Below are positions 26,738 to 35,671 of a stretch of DNA of 64,000 nucleotides, in pieces. Position 1 is the first letter of the stretch, and every line of letters starts with the position of its first letter. The notes under the pieces were generated by a model, which ran no database searches, was not told the DNA's origin, and saw nothing but the letters and a program-made list of their open reading frames with translations. Made by a program: the position numbers and the translations under genes. The DNA comes from Azospirillum sp. B510 (GTDB lineage: Bacteria; Pseudomonadota; Alphaproteobacteria; Azospirillales; Azospirillaceae): positions 62,001 to 126,000 of the forward strand of contig NC_013855.1 in the NCBI RefSeq assembly GCF_000010725.1, read 5' to 3'.

Positions 26738-27754
26738 TCATGCCCCGGCGCGGGGCACCCGGCCTTCGATCGGGTGGCTCGGGTCATTGAAGCCGTGGGT
26801 GGAGGCATGTCCCGCGACCACCAGCCGGTCGACCAGCGCCTCGTCCTCTGCGGTGAAATCGTAGTCGAGGGCGCGGACATAGCCGTCCCACTGCTCCTCG
26901 GTGCGCGGCCCGGCAATGGCGGCGGTGATCAGCCGGTTGTTCAGCACCCAGGCCAGCGCGAAGTCGGCGGCGGCAATGCCGCGCTCCGCGGCGTACCGGG
27001 CGATCTCCTGCGCGATGGCCAGCGATTCCGGACGCCATTCGGTTTCCAGGATGCGCCGGTCGGCCCGCCCGGCGCGGGTGTCGGGAGACGGGGCGGCGTC
27101 CGGCACGTATTTGCCGGTCAGCACCCCGCGGGCGAGCGGCGAATAGGAGACGATGCCCAGGCCGTAATGGGCGGCGGCCGGCAGCTGTTCAGCCTCCGCC
27201 GTGCGGTTGACGATGTTGTAGAGCGGCTGGCTCGCCACCGGCCTGTCGATGCCGTAGCGGTCGGCCAGATGCGCCACCTCGGCGATCCGCCAGGCCCGGA
27301 AGTTGGAGACGCCGAAGTAGCGCAGCTTGCCGGCACGGACCAGATCGGCAATGGCGCGTACCGCCTCGTCCAGCGGGGCGTCGAACGGGGCGCGGTGGAA
27401 ATAGAGGATGTCGATGTAGTCGGTGCCAAGGCGACGCAGGCTGTTCTCGACCGCTTCCACGATCCATTTGCGCGAGATGCCGCCCCGGTTGGGTCCTTCG
27501 CCCAGCGGGTTTGCGAACTTGGTCGCCAGCACCCAGGAATCACGATCGCTCTTGACCGCGCGGCCGACCACCTCCTCAGAGCGCCCCTTGTGGTAGACAT
27601 CGGCCGTGTCGATGAAGTTGAATCCCTGCGCCTTGGCCTTGGCGATAATGCGGTGCGAGGTCGATTCGTCGGTCGGCCCGCCGAACATCATGGCACCGAG
27701 CGCCAGCGGCGGAACCTTCAGGCCGCTGCGACCAAGATAGCGGTAATTTACCAT
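26738..27754 (-). CDS. aldo/keto reductase
   Basis: The 338-residue NADPH-dependent oxidoreductase starts MVNYRYLGRSGLKVPPLALG with GGGGAAGG upstream. The catalytic tetrad is visible: Asp and Tyr in NFIDTADVYHKGRSEE, Lys in VLATKF and His in ILYFHRAPFD. It resembles the YghZ/Tas-like subgroup. It lies 40 bp upstream of the frameshifted LLM gene, so it is probably the first gene of that four-gene minus-strand unit. It may reduce an aldehyde or ketone released by C-S cleavage; this is inference. Confidence 0.85.
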   Translation of the reverse strand: MVNYRYLGRSGLKVPPLALGAMMFGGPTDESTSHRIIAKAKAQGFNFIDTADVYHKGRSEEVVGRAVKSDRDSWVLATKFANPLGEGPNRGGISRKWIVEAVENSLRRLGTDYIDILYFHRAPFDAPLDEAVRAIADLVRAGKLRYFGVSNFRAWRIAEVAHLADRYGIDRPVASQPLYNIVNRTAEAEQLPAAAHYGLGIVSYSPLARGVLTGKYVPDAAPSPDTRAGRADRRILETEWRPESLAIAQEIARYAAERGIAAADFALAWVLNNRLITAAIAGPRTEEQWDGYVRALDYDFTAEDEALVDRLVVAGHASTHGFNDPSHPIEGRVPRAGA

Positions 27755-28517
27755 GTCCTTCCCCTCTTCATCCGCGTGGCATGTCAGCCGGCAGCACAAG
27801 GTGATTTCGAGTTTTTTCGATGGTTCACCAGCGGGTCGCAGCCATGCCGACGGTCGGAGCACGGGCCGCGAAATCGCGGGAGGCTCGGCTGCGTCTTTGG
27901 CGGGCTGCATCGTCTGGTTCCGCATTCGAATGAGGTCCTTAGGAGACCAGTCCGAACGGCTGCTGGTACGCCTTCGCAGCGGTTACGCGCCGGAATAAAT
28001 TGTCTAATAGTTTAATAGGAAATGCACGACGTCAAGAGAATTGTGGAAGGTAAATTTTTCACATGAAATATTTGTTTATTTTGCCCGCTCCTCAACTTGA
28101 ATGGTTTTCAGCATATACTGATGCGTTTAGCGATGATGACGATAGCGGTGGCGGCGGGGAGCGCGAGGATGGTGCGCCCCAAGCGATCCTGTCATCGATC
28201 CAGGCGTTTGTTGGCCAACAGCCAAGCGCATCCTTGCTCAACGATGTATCGGACCTTTGCCGAACTCCGAACCGTGAGGTTCGCCGATCTTGATGTGCGG
28301 CCGAACCCCGTCGCGCAAAGAGCCAGCCTTCGGCGCATTGGCCTCCCACATGATTGGAGGTATAGGTTCTCACTTTCACCGATCACACTGCGGCGGTCCG
28401 GCGATCCGTATGCATGAGCACTTCCCTATAATTATAATAGATATTTTCTTGAAAACTATATAGTCCTTTGCACAAATGGTGCTCTCATCGATAGAAGCAG
28501 TGGGAGGAGCACCAGGG
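27755..28517. other. 763-bp intergenic region between divergent genes
   Basis: No convincing gene is seen; short open frames here have no family resemblance. Two AT-rich patches (about 27990-28090 and 28420-28475) are promoter-like. The first contains a copy of the shared regulatory motif (28003-28023). The region separates the minus-strand aldo/keto reductase/LLM unit from the plus-strand dehydrogenase pseudogene. Confidence 0.5.
28003..28023 (+). promoter_or_regulatory. candidate shared operator, copy 1
   Basis: TCTAATAG followed directly by TTTAATAGGAAAT. It lies about 250 bp upstream of the aldo/keto reductase start (minus strand) and matches the motif seen in front of the other sulfur genes. 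Confidence 0.5.
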
Positions 28518-29525
28518 ATGGAGCCGAAAGCAGGACGGTTCATCGTGGGAATCACCGATCACATGATTCCTCCCCCCGATCTGGAGGCCGCCGTGCTGGG
28601 CGGGCTGGCGGAGGTCGATTTTCTCGATTGCCGCCGGGAGGAGGATCTCGATCCGGAACGCCTCGCCCGTCTGGACGCCCTGCTGGTGTGGAGCACGCGC
28701 ATCGGTCCGGCGACGGTCGAGCGGTTGAAACGCTGCCAGATCGTCGTGCGCTTCGGTGTCGGCTATGACCGCGTCGATGTCGCGGCGTTGGAGGCCGCGG
28801 GAATCCCCTTCTGCAACAACCCCGATTACGGCACCGAGGAGGTCGCCGACCATGCGGTCGCCATGATCCTGTCGCTGCAGCGCCGCCTGTGGGAGCATGA
28901 TGCCCGCGCCCGCGCCTATACCACGACATGGCAGGCCAACACGTTGACGCCGCTGCACCGCTCCAGCGCCGCGACGGTCGGCGTGGTCGGGGTCGGGCGG
29001 ATCGGCACCGCCGTGGTGAACCGGCTGAAGGCCTTCGGTTACCGGATCCTGGGCTACGATCCGTTACAGCCGGCCGGGCACGAGAAGGCGGTCGGCTATC
29101 GCCGCGTACGCCGGCTGGAGGAGCTGCTGGCGGAGTCCGACATCGTCACCTTCCATTGTCCACTGAACGGCGAGACGCGCGGCCTGCTGAACGACGGCAC
29201 CCTGGCGGCGATGAAGCCGGGCGCCATTCTGGTCAACACGGCGCGCGGCGAACTGTTCGCCGGGCTGGACCCGCTGGCGGCAGCCCTGCGCAGCGGCCGG
29301 CTGGCCGCGGTCGGAACCGACGTTCTGCCGGTCGAGCCGCCCACCGCCCACCCGCTGCTCGATGCCTAGCGGGCGCGGGAGGAGTGGCTGGCCGGGCGGC
29401 TGGTGGTGACGCCGCACAACGCCTTCCATTCCGATCAGGCGGCGGTCGAGATGCGGCGCAACGCGGCGGAAACGGTGCGGCTGTTCCTGGAGGACGGAGA
29501 GCTGCGGAACAGGATCACCGTCTGA
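28518..29525 (+). pseudogene. D-2-hydroxyacid dehydrogenase interrupted by an in-frame TAG
   Basis: From ATG 28518 (MEPKAGRFIVGITDHMIPPP) the frame shows the NAD-binding motif GVVGVGRIGTAVVNR and the catalytic Arg segment VNTARGELFAG. It then hits TAG at 29367-29369. Reading past it continues as RAREEWLAGRLVVTPHNAFH and a normal C terminus to TGA 29525. The catalytic His (TPHNAF) lies beyond the stop, so the truncated product would be inactive. Homologues usually have an aromatic residue here; TGG to TAG would explain it. Confidence 0.8.
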
Positions 29526-29543
29526 CGGCAGGCGGCGGGGCGG

Positions 29544-29561
29544 GGGCGGGGAAAACCGCCC
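29544..29561. terminator. possible bidirectional hairpin between convergent genes
   Basis: GGGCGG (29544-29549) can pair with CCGCCC (29556-29561) around a 6-nt loop, in the 41-bp gap between convergent coding regions. There is no long T-tract, so terminator strength is doubtful. Confidence 0.3.
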
Positions 29562-29566
29562 GCTTC

Positions 29567-30631
29567 CTATCCCTCCAGCAAGGCCTGCACCTCCAACCCA
29601 AGCCCGCCGCCGATGCGGTGCAGGGCCGCCACCGTGTCGGGATCGAGCGCGATGCCGCGATCCATGGCGGCCATGCGGTGCAGTGCCTCCGGCTCGCCGG
29701 GGATGCTGACGCCGTTGCTGCCGGGGGCGGCGGGCGTGTCGGCGACATGGTCGAGGACGGCGTCTGTCAGGGTTTGCCATTCCGGGCCGGCGACCCGGTT
29801 GGGGTCGATGATGAAGGCGAGCGCGTTGTTCACCACCCGTCCCGGCCGCAGATTTTCCGGCAGGGCGGGCAGGCCGCCGGCCAGGGCCCCCGCCAGGATT
29901 TCGCAGGCCAGCGCCAGCCCGTAGCCCTTATGGCCGCCGAAGGGCAGGATGGCCCCGGTGGGGTCGGTGAACATCACGCCGGGATCCCGCGTCGGCCGGC
30001 CCTCCGGGTCCAGCAGCAGACCGTCCTCCACCTCCTTGCCCAGCGAGGCTGCGACCCGGCATTTGTTGGCGGCGACGGCGCTGGTGGCGAAATCGAGCAG
30101 GAAGGGCGCATAGCCCGGCGTGCCGGGAACGGCAATGCAGACCGGGTTTGTCCCCAGCCGCGGCCGTCCGCCGCCATGGGGAGCCGCCAGCGGCCGGCTG
30201 ACCACATTGACAAAGAACAGCCCGATCAGCCCGGCGGCGATGCATTGCTCGCCATAGGAACCGACCCGGCCGATATGGTGGGCGTTGCGCAGTGCCAGGA
30301 TGCAGGCGCCGCCGGCCCTGGCGCGTTCGATGGCGAGGTCGGTTGCCTCTTTGGCGATCACCTGCCCATAGCCGACATCGCCGTCCACCACCAGAAAGGG
30401 CGCCTCGTCGCGGACGATGCGGGCATGGCGGTTGGGCTGGAGATGGCCCAGTTCCAGGCTGCGGACATAGACGGCGATCTGGCAGACGCCGTGGCTGGCA
30501 TGGCCGCGGGCATCGGCCTCCACCAGATTGGCGGCGACGATGGCCGCCTCCTCCGCCGAGCTGCCGCTGCGGCGGAGGATGGCGTCGAGCGTCGCGACCA
30601 GCCGGTCCGGGTGGTAGCGGACCTCGCTCAT
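29567..30631 (-). CDS. LDH2/MDH-family oxidoreductase (possible sulfolactate dehydrogenase)
   Basis: The 354-residue NAD(P)-dependent dehydrogenase belongs to the malate/L-lactate dehydrogenase type 2 family: ADARGHASHGVCQIAVYVRS, ALRNAHHIGRVGSYGEQC, RPRLGTNPVCIAVPG and PFGGHKGYGLALACEILAGA. The family includes (R)-sulfolactate dehydrogenase ComC, ureidoglycolate dehydrogenase and malate-type enzymes. Its ATG overlaps the stop of the PLP-enzyme gene (ATGA), and it ends a five-gene sulfonate-type ABC operon. Sulfolactate is therefore a plausible substrate, but this comes from context only. Confidence 0.8.
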   Translation of the reverse strand: MSEVRYHPDRLVATLDAILRRSGSSAEEAAIVAANLVEADARGHASHGVCQIAVYVRSLELGHLQPNRHARIVRDEAPFLVVDGDVGYGQVIAKEATDLAIERARAGGACILALRNAHHIGRVGSYGEQCIAAGLIGLFFVNVVSRPLAAPHGGGRPRLGTNPVCIAVPGTPGYAPFLLDFATSAVAANKCRVAASLGKEVEDGLLLDPEGRPTRDPGVMFTDPTGAILPFGGHKGYGLALACEILAGALAGGLPALPENLRPGRVVNNALAFIIDPNRVAGPEWQTLTDAVLDHVADTPAAPGSNGVSIPGEPEALHRMAAMDRGIALDPDTVAALHRIGGGLGLEVQALLEG

Positions 30632-31908
30632 TGCCCGCCGTTCTGAAAGAGTGAGTAGTCGATGGGCTTGGTGCGGTCGAGCGTGCGGCGCACCGGTGGC
30701 AGCGGGTATTTCAGGCCGGTGGCGCAGTTGAACAGCACGGCGCGCTCCTCCTTGCCGACCCGGCCGTCGGCCAGTGCCTGTTTGTAGGCGGCATAGGTGG
30801 CGGCCCCCTCCGGACAGAGCAGGAAGCCCTCCTCCCGCGCCACCTCGTTCAGGGCGGCCTGGATGGCGTCGTCGGGCACGGCGATGGCGAAGCCGCCGCT
30901 CTCGCGCACGGCGCGCAGGATTAGGAAGTCGCCGACCGCCTGCGGCACGCGGATGCCGGACGCGATGGTGTGGGCGTCCTCCCAGCGCGGGGCGTGCTCC
31001 TCCCCCAGTTCCCAGGCGCGGACCATCGGGGCGCAGCCGGCGGCCTGCACCGCCACCATGCGCGGGCGCTTCGAGCCGATGAAGCCGATCGCCTCCAGCT
31101 CGGCGAAGGCCTTCCACATGCCGATCAGGCCGGTGCCGCCGCCGGTCGGATAGAAGATGACGTCCGGCACCTCCCAGCCCAGCTGTTCGGCCAGCTCCAG
31201 CCCCATCGTCTTCTTGCCCTCGATCCGATAGGGCTCCTTCAGGGTGGAGACGTCGAACCAGCCGACCTTGGCCTTGCCCTCGCCGACGATCCTGCCGCAA
31301 TCGTCGATCAGTCCGTTGACCCGATAGACGGTGGCGCCCTGCAACTCGATCTCCGACACATTCACCTCGGGCGTGTCGGCCGGACAGAAGATGGTGGTGC
31401 GGATGCCGGCGCGGGTGGCGTAGGCGGCCAGCGCCGCCCCGGCATTGCCGTTGGTCGGCATCGCCATGTGGGTGATGCCGAAGGACTTCGCCATCGACAC
31501 CGCCATCACCAGCCCGCGTGCCTTGAAGGAGCCGGTGGGCAGCCGCCCCTCGTCCTTCACCAGCAGTTCGGCTGCACCCAGCCGCTTCGCCAGCCGGTTC
31601 AGCGGCACCAGCGGCGTCACCGCCTCTCCCAGGCTGACGATGTCCTCGACCCGGCGGACCGGCAGAAGCTCGCGGTAGCGCCACAGATCCTGCGGGCGTC
31701 CGGACAGGGAGCTTTTGGTCAGCGCCTGTTTCACGCCGTTCAGGTCATAGCGGACCAGCAGCGGCTTGCCGGCGCGCGACAGGTTGTGGATCGTGTCGGC
31801 CTCGTAGCGTTCGCCGGTGTAGGCGCATTCCAGATGGGTGACGAAGGTCGGGCGTTCGACCGTCAGGTTGGAATCGAAGCGCACGGGATTGATGTCTTGG
31901 AAAGCCAT
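30628..31908 (-). CDS. threonine-synthase-like PLP-dependent enzyme
   Basis: The 426-residue fold-type II PLP enzyme has the PLP lysine in GRLPTGSFKARGLVMA, the Asn motif MPTNGNAGAALAAYA and the phosphate-binding loop YPTGGGTGLIG. It aligns best with threonine synthases, the family that also contains archaeal cysteate synthase. It lies between the transporter permease gene (3' end flush, no gap) and the LDH2-family dehydrogenase. In a sulfonate operon, a role in cysteate or related beta-elimination chemistry is a reasonable hypothesis; ordinary threonine synthesis is less likely here. Confidence 0.75.
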   Translation of the reverse strand: MAFQDINPVRFDSNLTVERPTFVTHLECAYTGERYEADTIHNLSRAGKPLLVRYDLNGVKQALTKSSLSGRPQDLWRYRELLPVRRVEDIVSLGEAVTPLVPLNRLAKRLGAAELLVKDEGRLPTGSFKARGLVMAVSMAKSFGITHMAMPTNGNAGAALAAYATRAGIRTTIFCPADTPEVNVSEIELQGATVYRVNGLIDDCGRIVGEGKAKVGWFDVSTLKEPYRIEGKKTMGLELAEQLGWEVPDVIFYPTGGGTGLIGMWKAFAELEAIGFIGSKRPRMVAVQAAGCAPMVRAWELGEEHAPRWEDAHTIASGIRVPQAVGDFLILRAVRESGGFAIAVPDDAIQAALNEVAREEGFLLCPEGAATYAAYKQALADGRVGKEERAVLFNCATGLKYPLPPVRRTLDRTKPIDYSLFQNGGQ

Positions 31909-32820
31909 TTAGCGGACCATGCCCCATTTGCGGACCGTGTGGATTTCGATCCAGCGGAAGACGACGTTTTCGACCAGCAGGCCGATCAGGATGACGGTGA
32001 CGAGGCCGGCGAAGACCTTGTCGATGTACAGTTCGTTGCGGTTCTGGAAGATGAACCAGCCGAGGCCGCCCTTGCCGGACGACACGCCGAACACCAGCTC
32101 CGCCGCGATCAGCGTGCGCCAGGCGAAGGCCCAGCCGACCTTCAGCCCGGTCAGGATCGCCGGGAAGGCGGCGGGGATCAGCAGGGTGACGACATAGCGC
32201 AGGCCGCCCAGCCCGTAATTGCGCCCGGCCATCCGCAGCGTCTCCGACACCGAGGTGAAGCCGGCATGGGTGTTCAGCGCCAGCGGCCACAGCACGGCAT
32301 GGACCAGCACGAAGACGAGGCTGACCTCGCCCAGCCCGAACCACAGCATGGCGATCGGCAACAATGCTATGGCCGGCAGCGGGTTGAACATGGAGGTCAG
32401 GGTGGACAGCAGATCATTGCCGATGCGGGTGGAGACGGCGACGGTGGTCAGCAGCACGGCCAGGACCAGCGCCACCGCGTAGCCCTTCAGCAGCACCGAC
32501 AGCGAGGTCCAGGCCATCGACAGCAGATCATCGCGGCGGATGCCGTCCCACAGCGCCGCCACCGTGTCGGTGAAGGTCGGGAACATCAGCGGGTTGTTCT
32601 GCCAGACCGCCGCCGCCTGCCACAGCGCCGCCACCGCCGCCAGCACCAGCAGCCGGCGCAGGGCCGTCACGTTGCCAAGCCGCTCCCACGGGGACAGCGG
32701 ACGGGCGACATCGCCGATCGGGCCGGTGGCGGTGACGGCGCGCTCATATTCGGGACGGAGCGGCGGCTCGCGTCGGCCGCCGGGGCGCACGGGGCGGGGA
32801 GAGAAGGAAAGGTCGGTCAT
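31909..32820 (-). CDS. ABC transporter permease, SsuC/TauC type
   Basis: The start at ATG 32820 (MTDLSFSPRPVRPGGRREPP) overlaps the ATPase gene stop by 4 bp. The 303-residue membrane protein has six predicted spans after an 80-residue hydrophilic N terminus and the BPD-type loop SETLRMAGRNYGLGGLRYVV. Segments such as FNPLPAIALLPIAMLWFGLG are diagnostic of the nitrate/sulfonate/taurine permease family. Confidence 0.86.
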   Translation of the reverse strand: MTDLSFSPRPVRPGGRREPPLRPEYERAVTATGPIGDVARPLSPWERLGNVTALRRLLVLAAVAALWQAAAVWQNNPLMFPTFTDTVAALWDGIRRDDLLSMAWTSLSVLLKGYAVALVLAVLLTTVAVSTRIGNDLLSTLTSMFNPLPAIALLPIAMLWFGLGEVSLVFVLVHAVLWPLALNTHAGFTSVSETLRMAGRNYGLGGLRYVVTLLIPAAFPAILTGLKVGWAFAWRTLIAAELVFGVSSGKGGLGWFIFQNRNELYIDKVFAGLVTVILIGLLVENVVFRWIEIHTVRKWGMVR

Positions 32821-33653
32821 GCGCGGGCTCCCGTCCCGCTTCCTTCGACATCCTCGGCGAACAGCATGTGGTGGATGCGGTTGGCAAGATCCTGGAATTC
32901 CGCCCCGCCGACGGCGCCATGGTCGTAGCCGTCGCAATTGACCTCCGCCTTCACCTGTCCGGGATGGGGCGACAGCACCAGGATGCGCGAGCCGACGACC
33001 AGCGCCTCCTCGATCGAATGGGTGACGAACAGCATGGTGAAGCGCAGGTCGTCCCAGAGCTGCAACAGCTCCTCCTGCATCTTGCGCCGGGTCAGCGCGT
33101 CGAGTGCCGCGAAGGGCTCGTCCATCAGCAGGATGTCGGGCTCCATAGCCATGGCGCGGGCGATGGCGACGCGCTGCTTCATGCCGCCCGACAGCATGTG
33201 CGGGTGGACGTCGGCGAATTTCGTCAGGTTCACCCGCGCGATGCAGTCGAGCGCCTTCTCCTCCGCCTCGCGCCGCCTGGCCTTGCGGCTGGCGAGCAGG
33301 GGGAACATGACGTTCTCCTTGACCGTCTTCCAGGGCGGCAACTGGTCGAACTCCTGGAACACCATCATGCGGTCGGGGCCGGGCTTGGTTACCGTCCGCC
33401 CGTTCAGGCGGATGGCGCCCTCGACCGGCGACAGGAAGCCGCCGACCGCCTTCAGCAGCGAGGATTTGCCGCAGCCCGACGGTCCGAGCAGGACATAGCG
33501 TTCGGACTGGAACACCTGGAAATCGACGCGGTAGGTGGCGGTGACGAGATGCCGGCGCGTCTTGTATTGCAGGGTGACGCCGGACACGTCGAGCAGCGGC
33601 CGTTCCGACAGCCCGTCGCCGTCGACGCTCCGCGGGTAGGTCAGCGCGTTCAT
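32817..33653 (-). CDS. ABC transporter ATPase, SsuB/TauB type
   Basis: The ATG at 33653 (MNALTYPRSVDGDGL) gives 278 residues. Walker A is GPSGCGKSSLLKAV, signature MLSGGMKQRVAIARAM and Walker B ILLMDEPFAALDALTRRKMQ, the pattern of nitrate/sulfonate/taurine ATPases. It lies 4 bp after the binding-protein gene and overlaps the permease gene. It powers import of the ligand recognised by the 34689 binding protein, and perhaps also that of the orphan paralogue at 37614. Confidence 0.88.
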   Translation of the reverse strand: MNALTYPRSVDGDGLSERPLLDVSGVTLQYKTRRHLVTATYRVDFQVFQSERYVLLGPSGCGKSSLLKAVGGFLSPVEGAIRLNGRTVTKPGPDRMMVFQEFDQLPPWKTVKENVMFPLLASRKARRREAEEKALDCIARVNLTKFADVHPHMLSGGMKQRVAIARAMAMEPDILLMDEPFAALDALTRRKMQEELLQLWDDLRFTMLFVTHSIEEALVVGSRILVLSPHPGQVKAEVNCDGYDHGAVGGAEFQDLANRIHHMLFAEDVEGSGTGARA

Positions 33654-33657
33654 CGCC

Positions 33658-34689
33658 TCAGCTCCCGGCGCCGGCATGCAGATCCTCGAAGAAGTAATCC
33701 CTCCAGGAGGCCGGCTTGTTCTTGATCGCGCCGACCTTGTGCATGAAGTCGGCGAAGGCCTCCGTCCGGTTGGGCGTGACGGTGAAGCGGATGTCGGGGT
33801 CGTTCAGCAGGCGCAGGACATAGGCCTTGTCCAGGCTGCCCTTGTTCTGCGCCAGATAGATGTCCGCCGCCGCCTCGTGATCGCGGTTGATCAGGTCCAT
33901 CGCCTCCTTCAGCGCGTCGAGGAAGGCGCGGTAGGTCTTCGGATTGTCGTCGCGGAAGGACTGCTTGCTCCAGATCAGGTTGAAGCTGTGCGGCCCGCCC
34001 AGCACGTCGTAGGAGCTGATCACCTTGTGGATCTTCGGGTCGTCCAGCTGCTGGTATTGGAAGGGCGCGCTGGAGATGTGGCCGGTGATGCCGCCGCCGC
34101 CCGACAGCAGGGCCGCCGTGGCGTCGGGATGCGGCATCGACACCGTCAGCTTGTCGATGGCGTCGTATTTGCCGGGCCCGAATTCCTTTTCCGCGGCCAT
34201 TTGCAGCACGCGGGCCTGGACCCCGACCTTCGCCGCCGGCAGGGCGATCTTGTCGGCGTCGGTGAAGTCCCTCAGCGTCTTGACCTTGGGATTGCTGGTG
34301 GTCAGGAACAGCGGCATGTCGTTCAGCGAGGCGATCGCCTTGACGTTCGCGCTGCCCCTGGTGCGGTCCCAGATGGTCAGCAGCGGCCCGACCCCGGCGG
34401 AGCCGAGATCGATGCTGCCGGACAGCAGGGCATCGTTCATCGCCGCCCCCCCGGACAGCTGGACCCAGTCCACCGCGATGTCGAGGCCCAGCGCCTTGCC
34501 GTGCTTCTCGATCAGCTGGTTGTGGCGCAGCACATGCAGCGGCAGATAGCCCAGGCCATATTGCTCAGCGATGCGGATGCGCCCTTCGGCAGCAGCGGGG
34601 GCTGCGGTGGCCGACATCATCAGCACCCCGATCACCGACGCGGCAATCGCCGCGAAGGCACGGCGGCTGGGGCGTCCTGGCTGACGCAT
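33658..34689 (-). CDS. ABC substrate-binding protein, SsuA/TauA/NitT family
   Basis: The 343-residue periplasmic protein has an Arg-rich signal peptide (residues 1-35, cleavage after AAPAAA), then the family opening RIRIAEQYGLGYLPLHVLRH and the hinge segments SGGAAMNDALLSGSIDLGSA and ISSYDVLGG. AGGGGAGC upstream of ATG 34689 is a good ribosome site. It heads a five-gene operon (binding protein, ATPase, permease, PLP enzyme, LDH2-type dehydrogenase). A sulfonate ligand is likely; which one is unknown. It is a clear paralogue of the protein at 36580-37614. Confidence 0.86.
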   Translation of the reverse strand: MRQPGRPSRRAFAAIAASVIGVLMMSATAAPAAAEGRIRIAEQYGLGYLPLHVLRHNQLIEKHGKALGLDIAVDWVQLSGGAAMNDALLSGSIDLGSAGVGPLLTIWDRTRGSANVKAIASLNDMPLFLTTSNPKVKTLRDFTDADKIALPAAKVGVQARVLQMAAEKEFGPGKYDAIDKLTVSMPHPDATAALLSGGGGITGHISSAPFQYQQLDDPKIHKVISSYDVLGGPHSFNLIWSKQSFRDDNPKTYRAFLDALKEAMDLINRDHEAAADIYLAQNKGSLDKAYVLRLLNDPDIRFTVTPNRTEAFADFMHKVGAIKNKPASWRDYFFEDLHAGAGS

Positions 34690-34715
34690 GATGGTGCTCC
34701 CCTTATTTCGATAAA

Positions 34716-34737
34716 TCTACTAGATTTAATGGGAAAA
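34716..34737 (+). promoter_or_regulatory. candidate shared operator, copy 2
   Basis: TCTACTAG followed by ATTTAATGGGAAAA. It lies 27 bp upstream of the sulfonate-type binding-protein start codon, where a repressor or activator could control the five-gene operon. Confidence 0.55.
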
Positions 34738-34861
34738 TGATTCAGTGCGACCTTCAACGGTGTAAAATCTTTGGGCGAACCAAGCAAATTTTACATATAA
34801 ACGGGATTATTTCTGGTCAGACCCCATCCGGCAAGGTTGGTGCGGCTAAGGAAAGGGGCGA

Positions 34862-35671
34862 TCAGGGTTGCTGATCGTCTTGTGCCGCGAGCAGCGCGTC
34901 GACCAGCTCGACGAAGCCGTCGCCGCCGGGGCCGCGCGTGATCCAGGCCGGCGGCCGGGGGATGTCGGACAGGAAATCGATGACCGTGCTGACGCCGACG
35001 GAGGTCGGGAAATGGGCGAACATCGGGGCGTCGTTGACCGAATCGCCGGCATAGGCGACGGCATCCGGTGTCGCGTCGATGTCGAGGTCGTGAACATCGC
35101 GCATCACCCGGCGCGCCATGCCGAGCTTATCGTAGCCGCCGAACCAGCCGAGCACCCACAAGGAATTGACCGTCACCTCCGCCCCGGCGGCTTGGAAGTG
35201 CCGGACCAGCGCCATCCGCAATCCGGGATCGGACGGGACGCGGAAGGCGAGGCTGCACAGGCGGAATGGCTGATCGCTCGCCAGTTCCACCTGCGGAAGG
35301 TCGGCGTGGATTGTTTGGCGCAGGCGCTCCAGCCGCCCTGCCGCCACCGTCCGCTCCTCCTTCGCGTGCCAGAAGCGGCGCTCGACGTCGCCATCGGCGG
35401 TGCGGCGCAGGAATAGACCGCCGTTTTCGGCAATCACTCCGTCCACCGGCCACATGCGCGCCATCTGGTCGGCCCAGCCCGCTGGGGCGGCGGTGACGGG
35501 CAGCACCGGGATTCCGCCGTCGCGCAGCCGCTCGATGGCGTCATAGGTGCGGGCGGACAGGCGGCCCTCGTGGGTCAGCGTGTCGTCCATGTCGGTCAGG
35601 ACGAAGCGCACGCGGGCCAGAGCCGCTGCCGGTGCCTTCGCCAGCGGACGCAGGGCGGCGATGACGGTCAT
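34862..35671 (-). CDS. HAD-superfamily hydrolase (type IIB-like phosphatase)
   Basis: The ATG at 35671 overlaps the dioxygenase stop codon (ATGA). The 269-residue protein has HAD motif I FVLTDMDDTLT (Asp nucleophile), motif II-like PVTAAPAGWADQMA, and motif IV YAGDSVNDAPMF. The cap insert fits the Cof/mannosyl-phosphoglycerate phosphatase branch. It is the last gene of the binding protein, TauD-type dioxygenase, HAD unit. It may dephosphorylate a sulfonated or sugar-type metabolite; the substrate cannot be told from sequence. Confidence 0.75.
   Translation of the reverse strand: MTVIAALRPLAKAPAAALARVRFVLTDMDDTLTHEGRLSARTYDAIERLRDGGIPVLPVTAAPAGWADQMARMWPVDGVIAENGGLFLRRTADGDVERRFWHAKEERTVAAGRLERLRQTIHADLPQVELASDQPFRLCSLAFRVPSDPGLRMALVRHFQAAGAEVTVNSLWVLGWFGGYDKLGMARRVMRDVHDLDIDATPDAVAYAGDSVNDAPMFAHFPTSVGVSTVIDFLSDIPRPPAWITRGPGGDGFVELVDALLAAQDDQQP

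Noticed and set aside
28063..28293. 76-residue plus-strand frame in the 763-bp gap
   Set aside because: Low-complexity Asp/Ser/Gly sequence, no ribosome site and no homologous look.
28618..30646. 572-residue plus-strand frame from 28928
   Set aside because: Out-of-frame reading of the D-2-hydroxyacid dehydrogenase continuing antisense to the LDH2-type gene.
30970..32928. 652-residue plus-strand open frame
   Set aside because: Lies opposite the PLP-enzyme and permease genes; Gln/Gly/Arg-biased with no domain.
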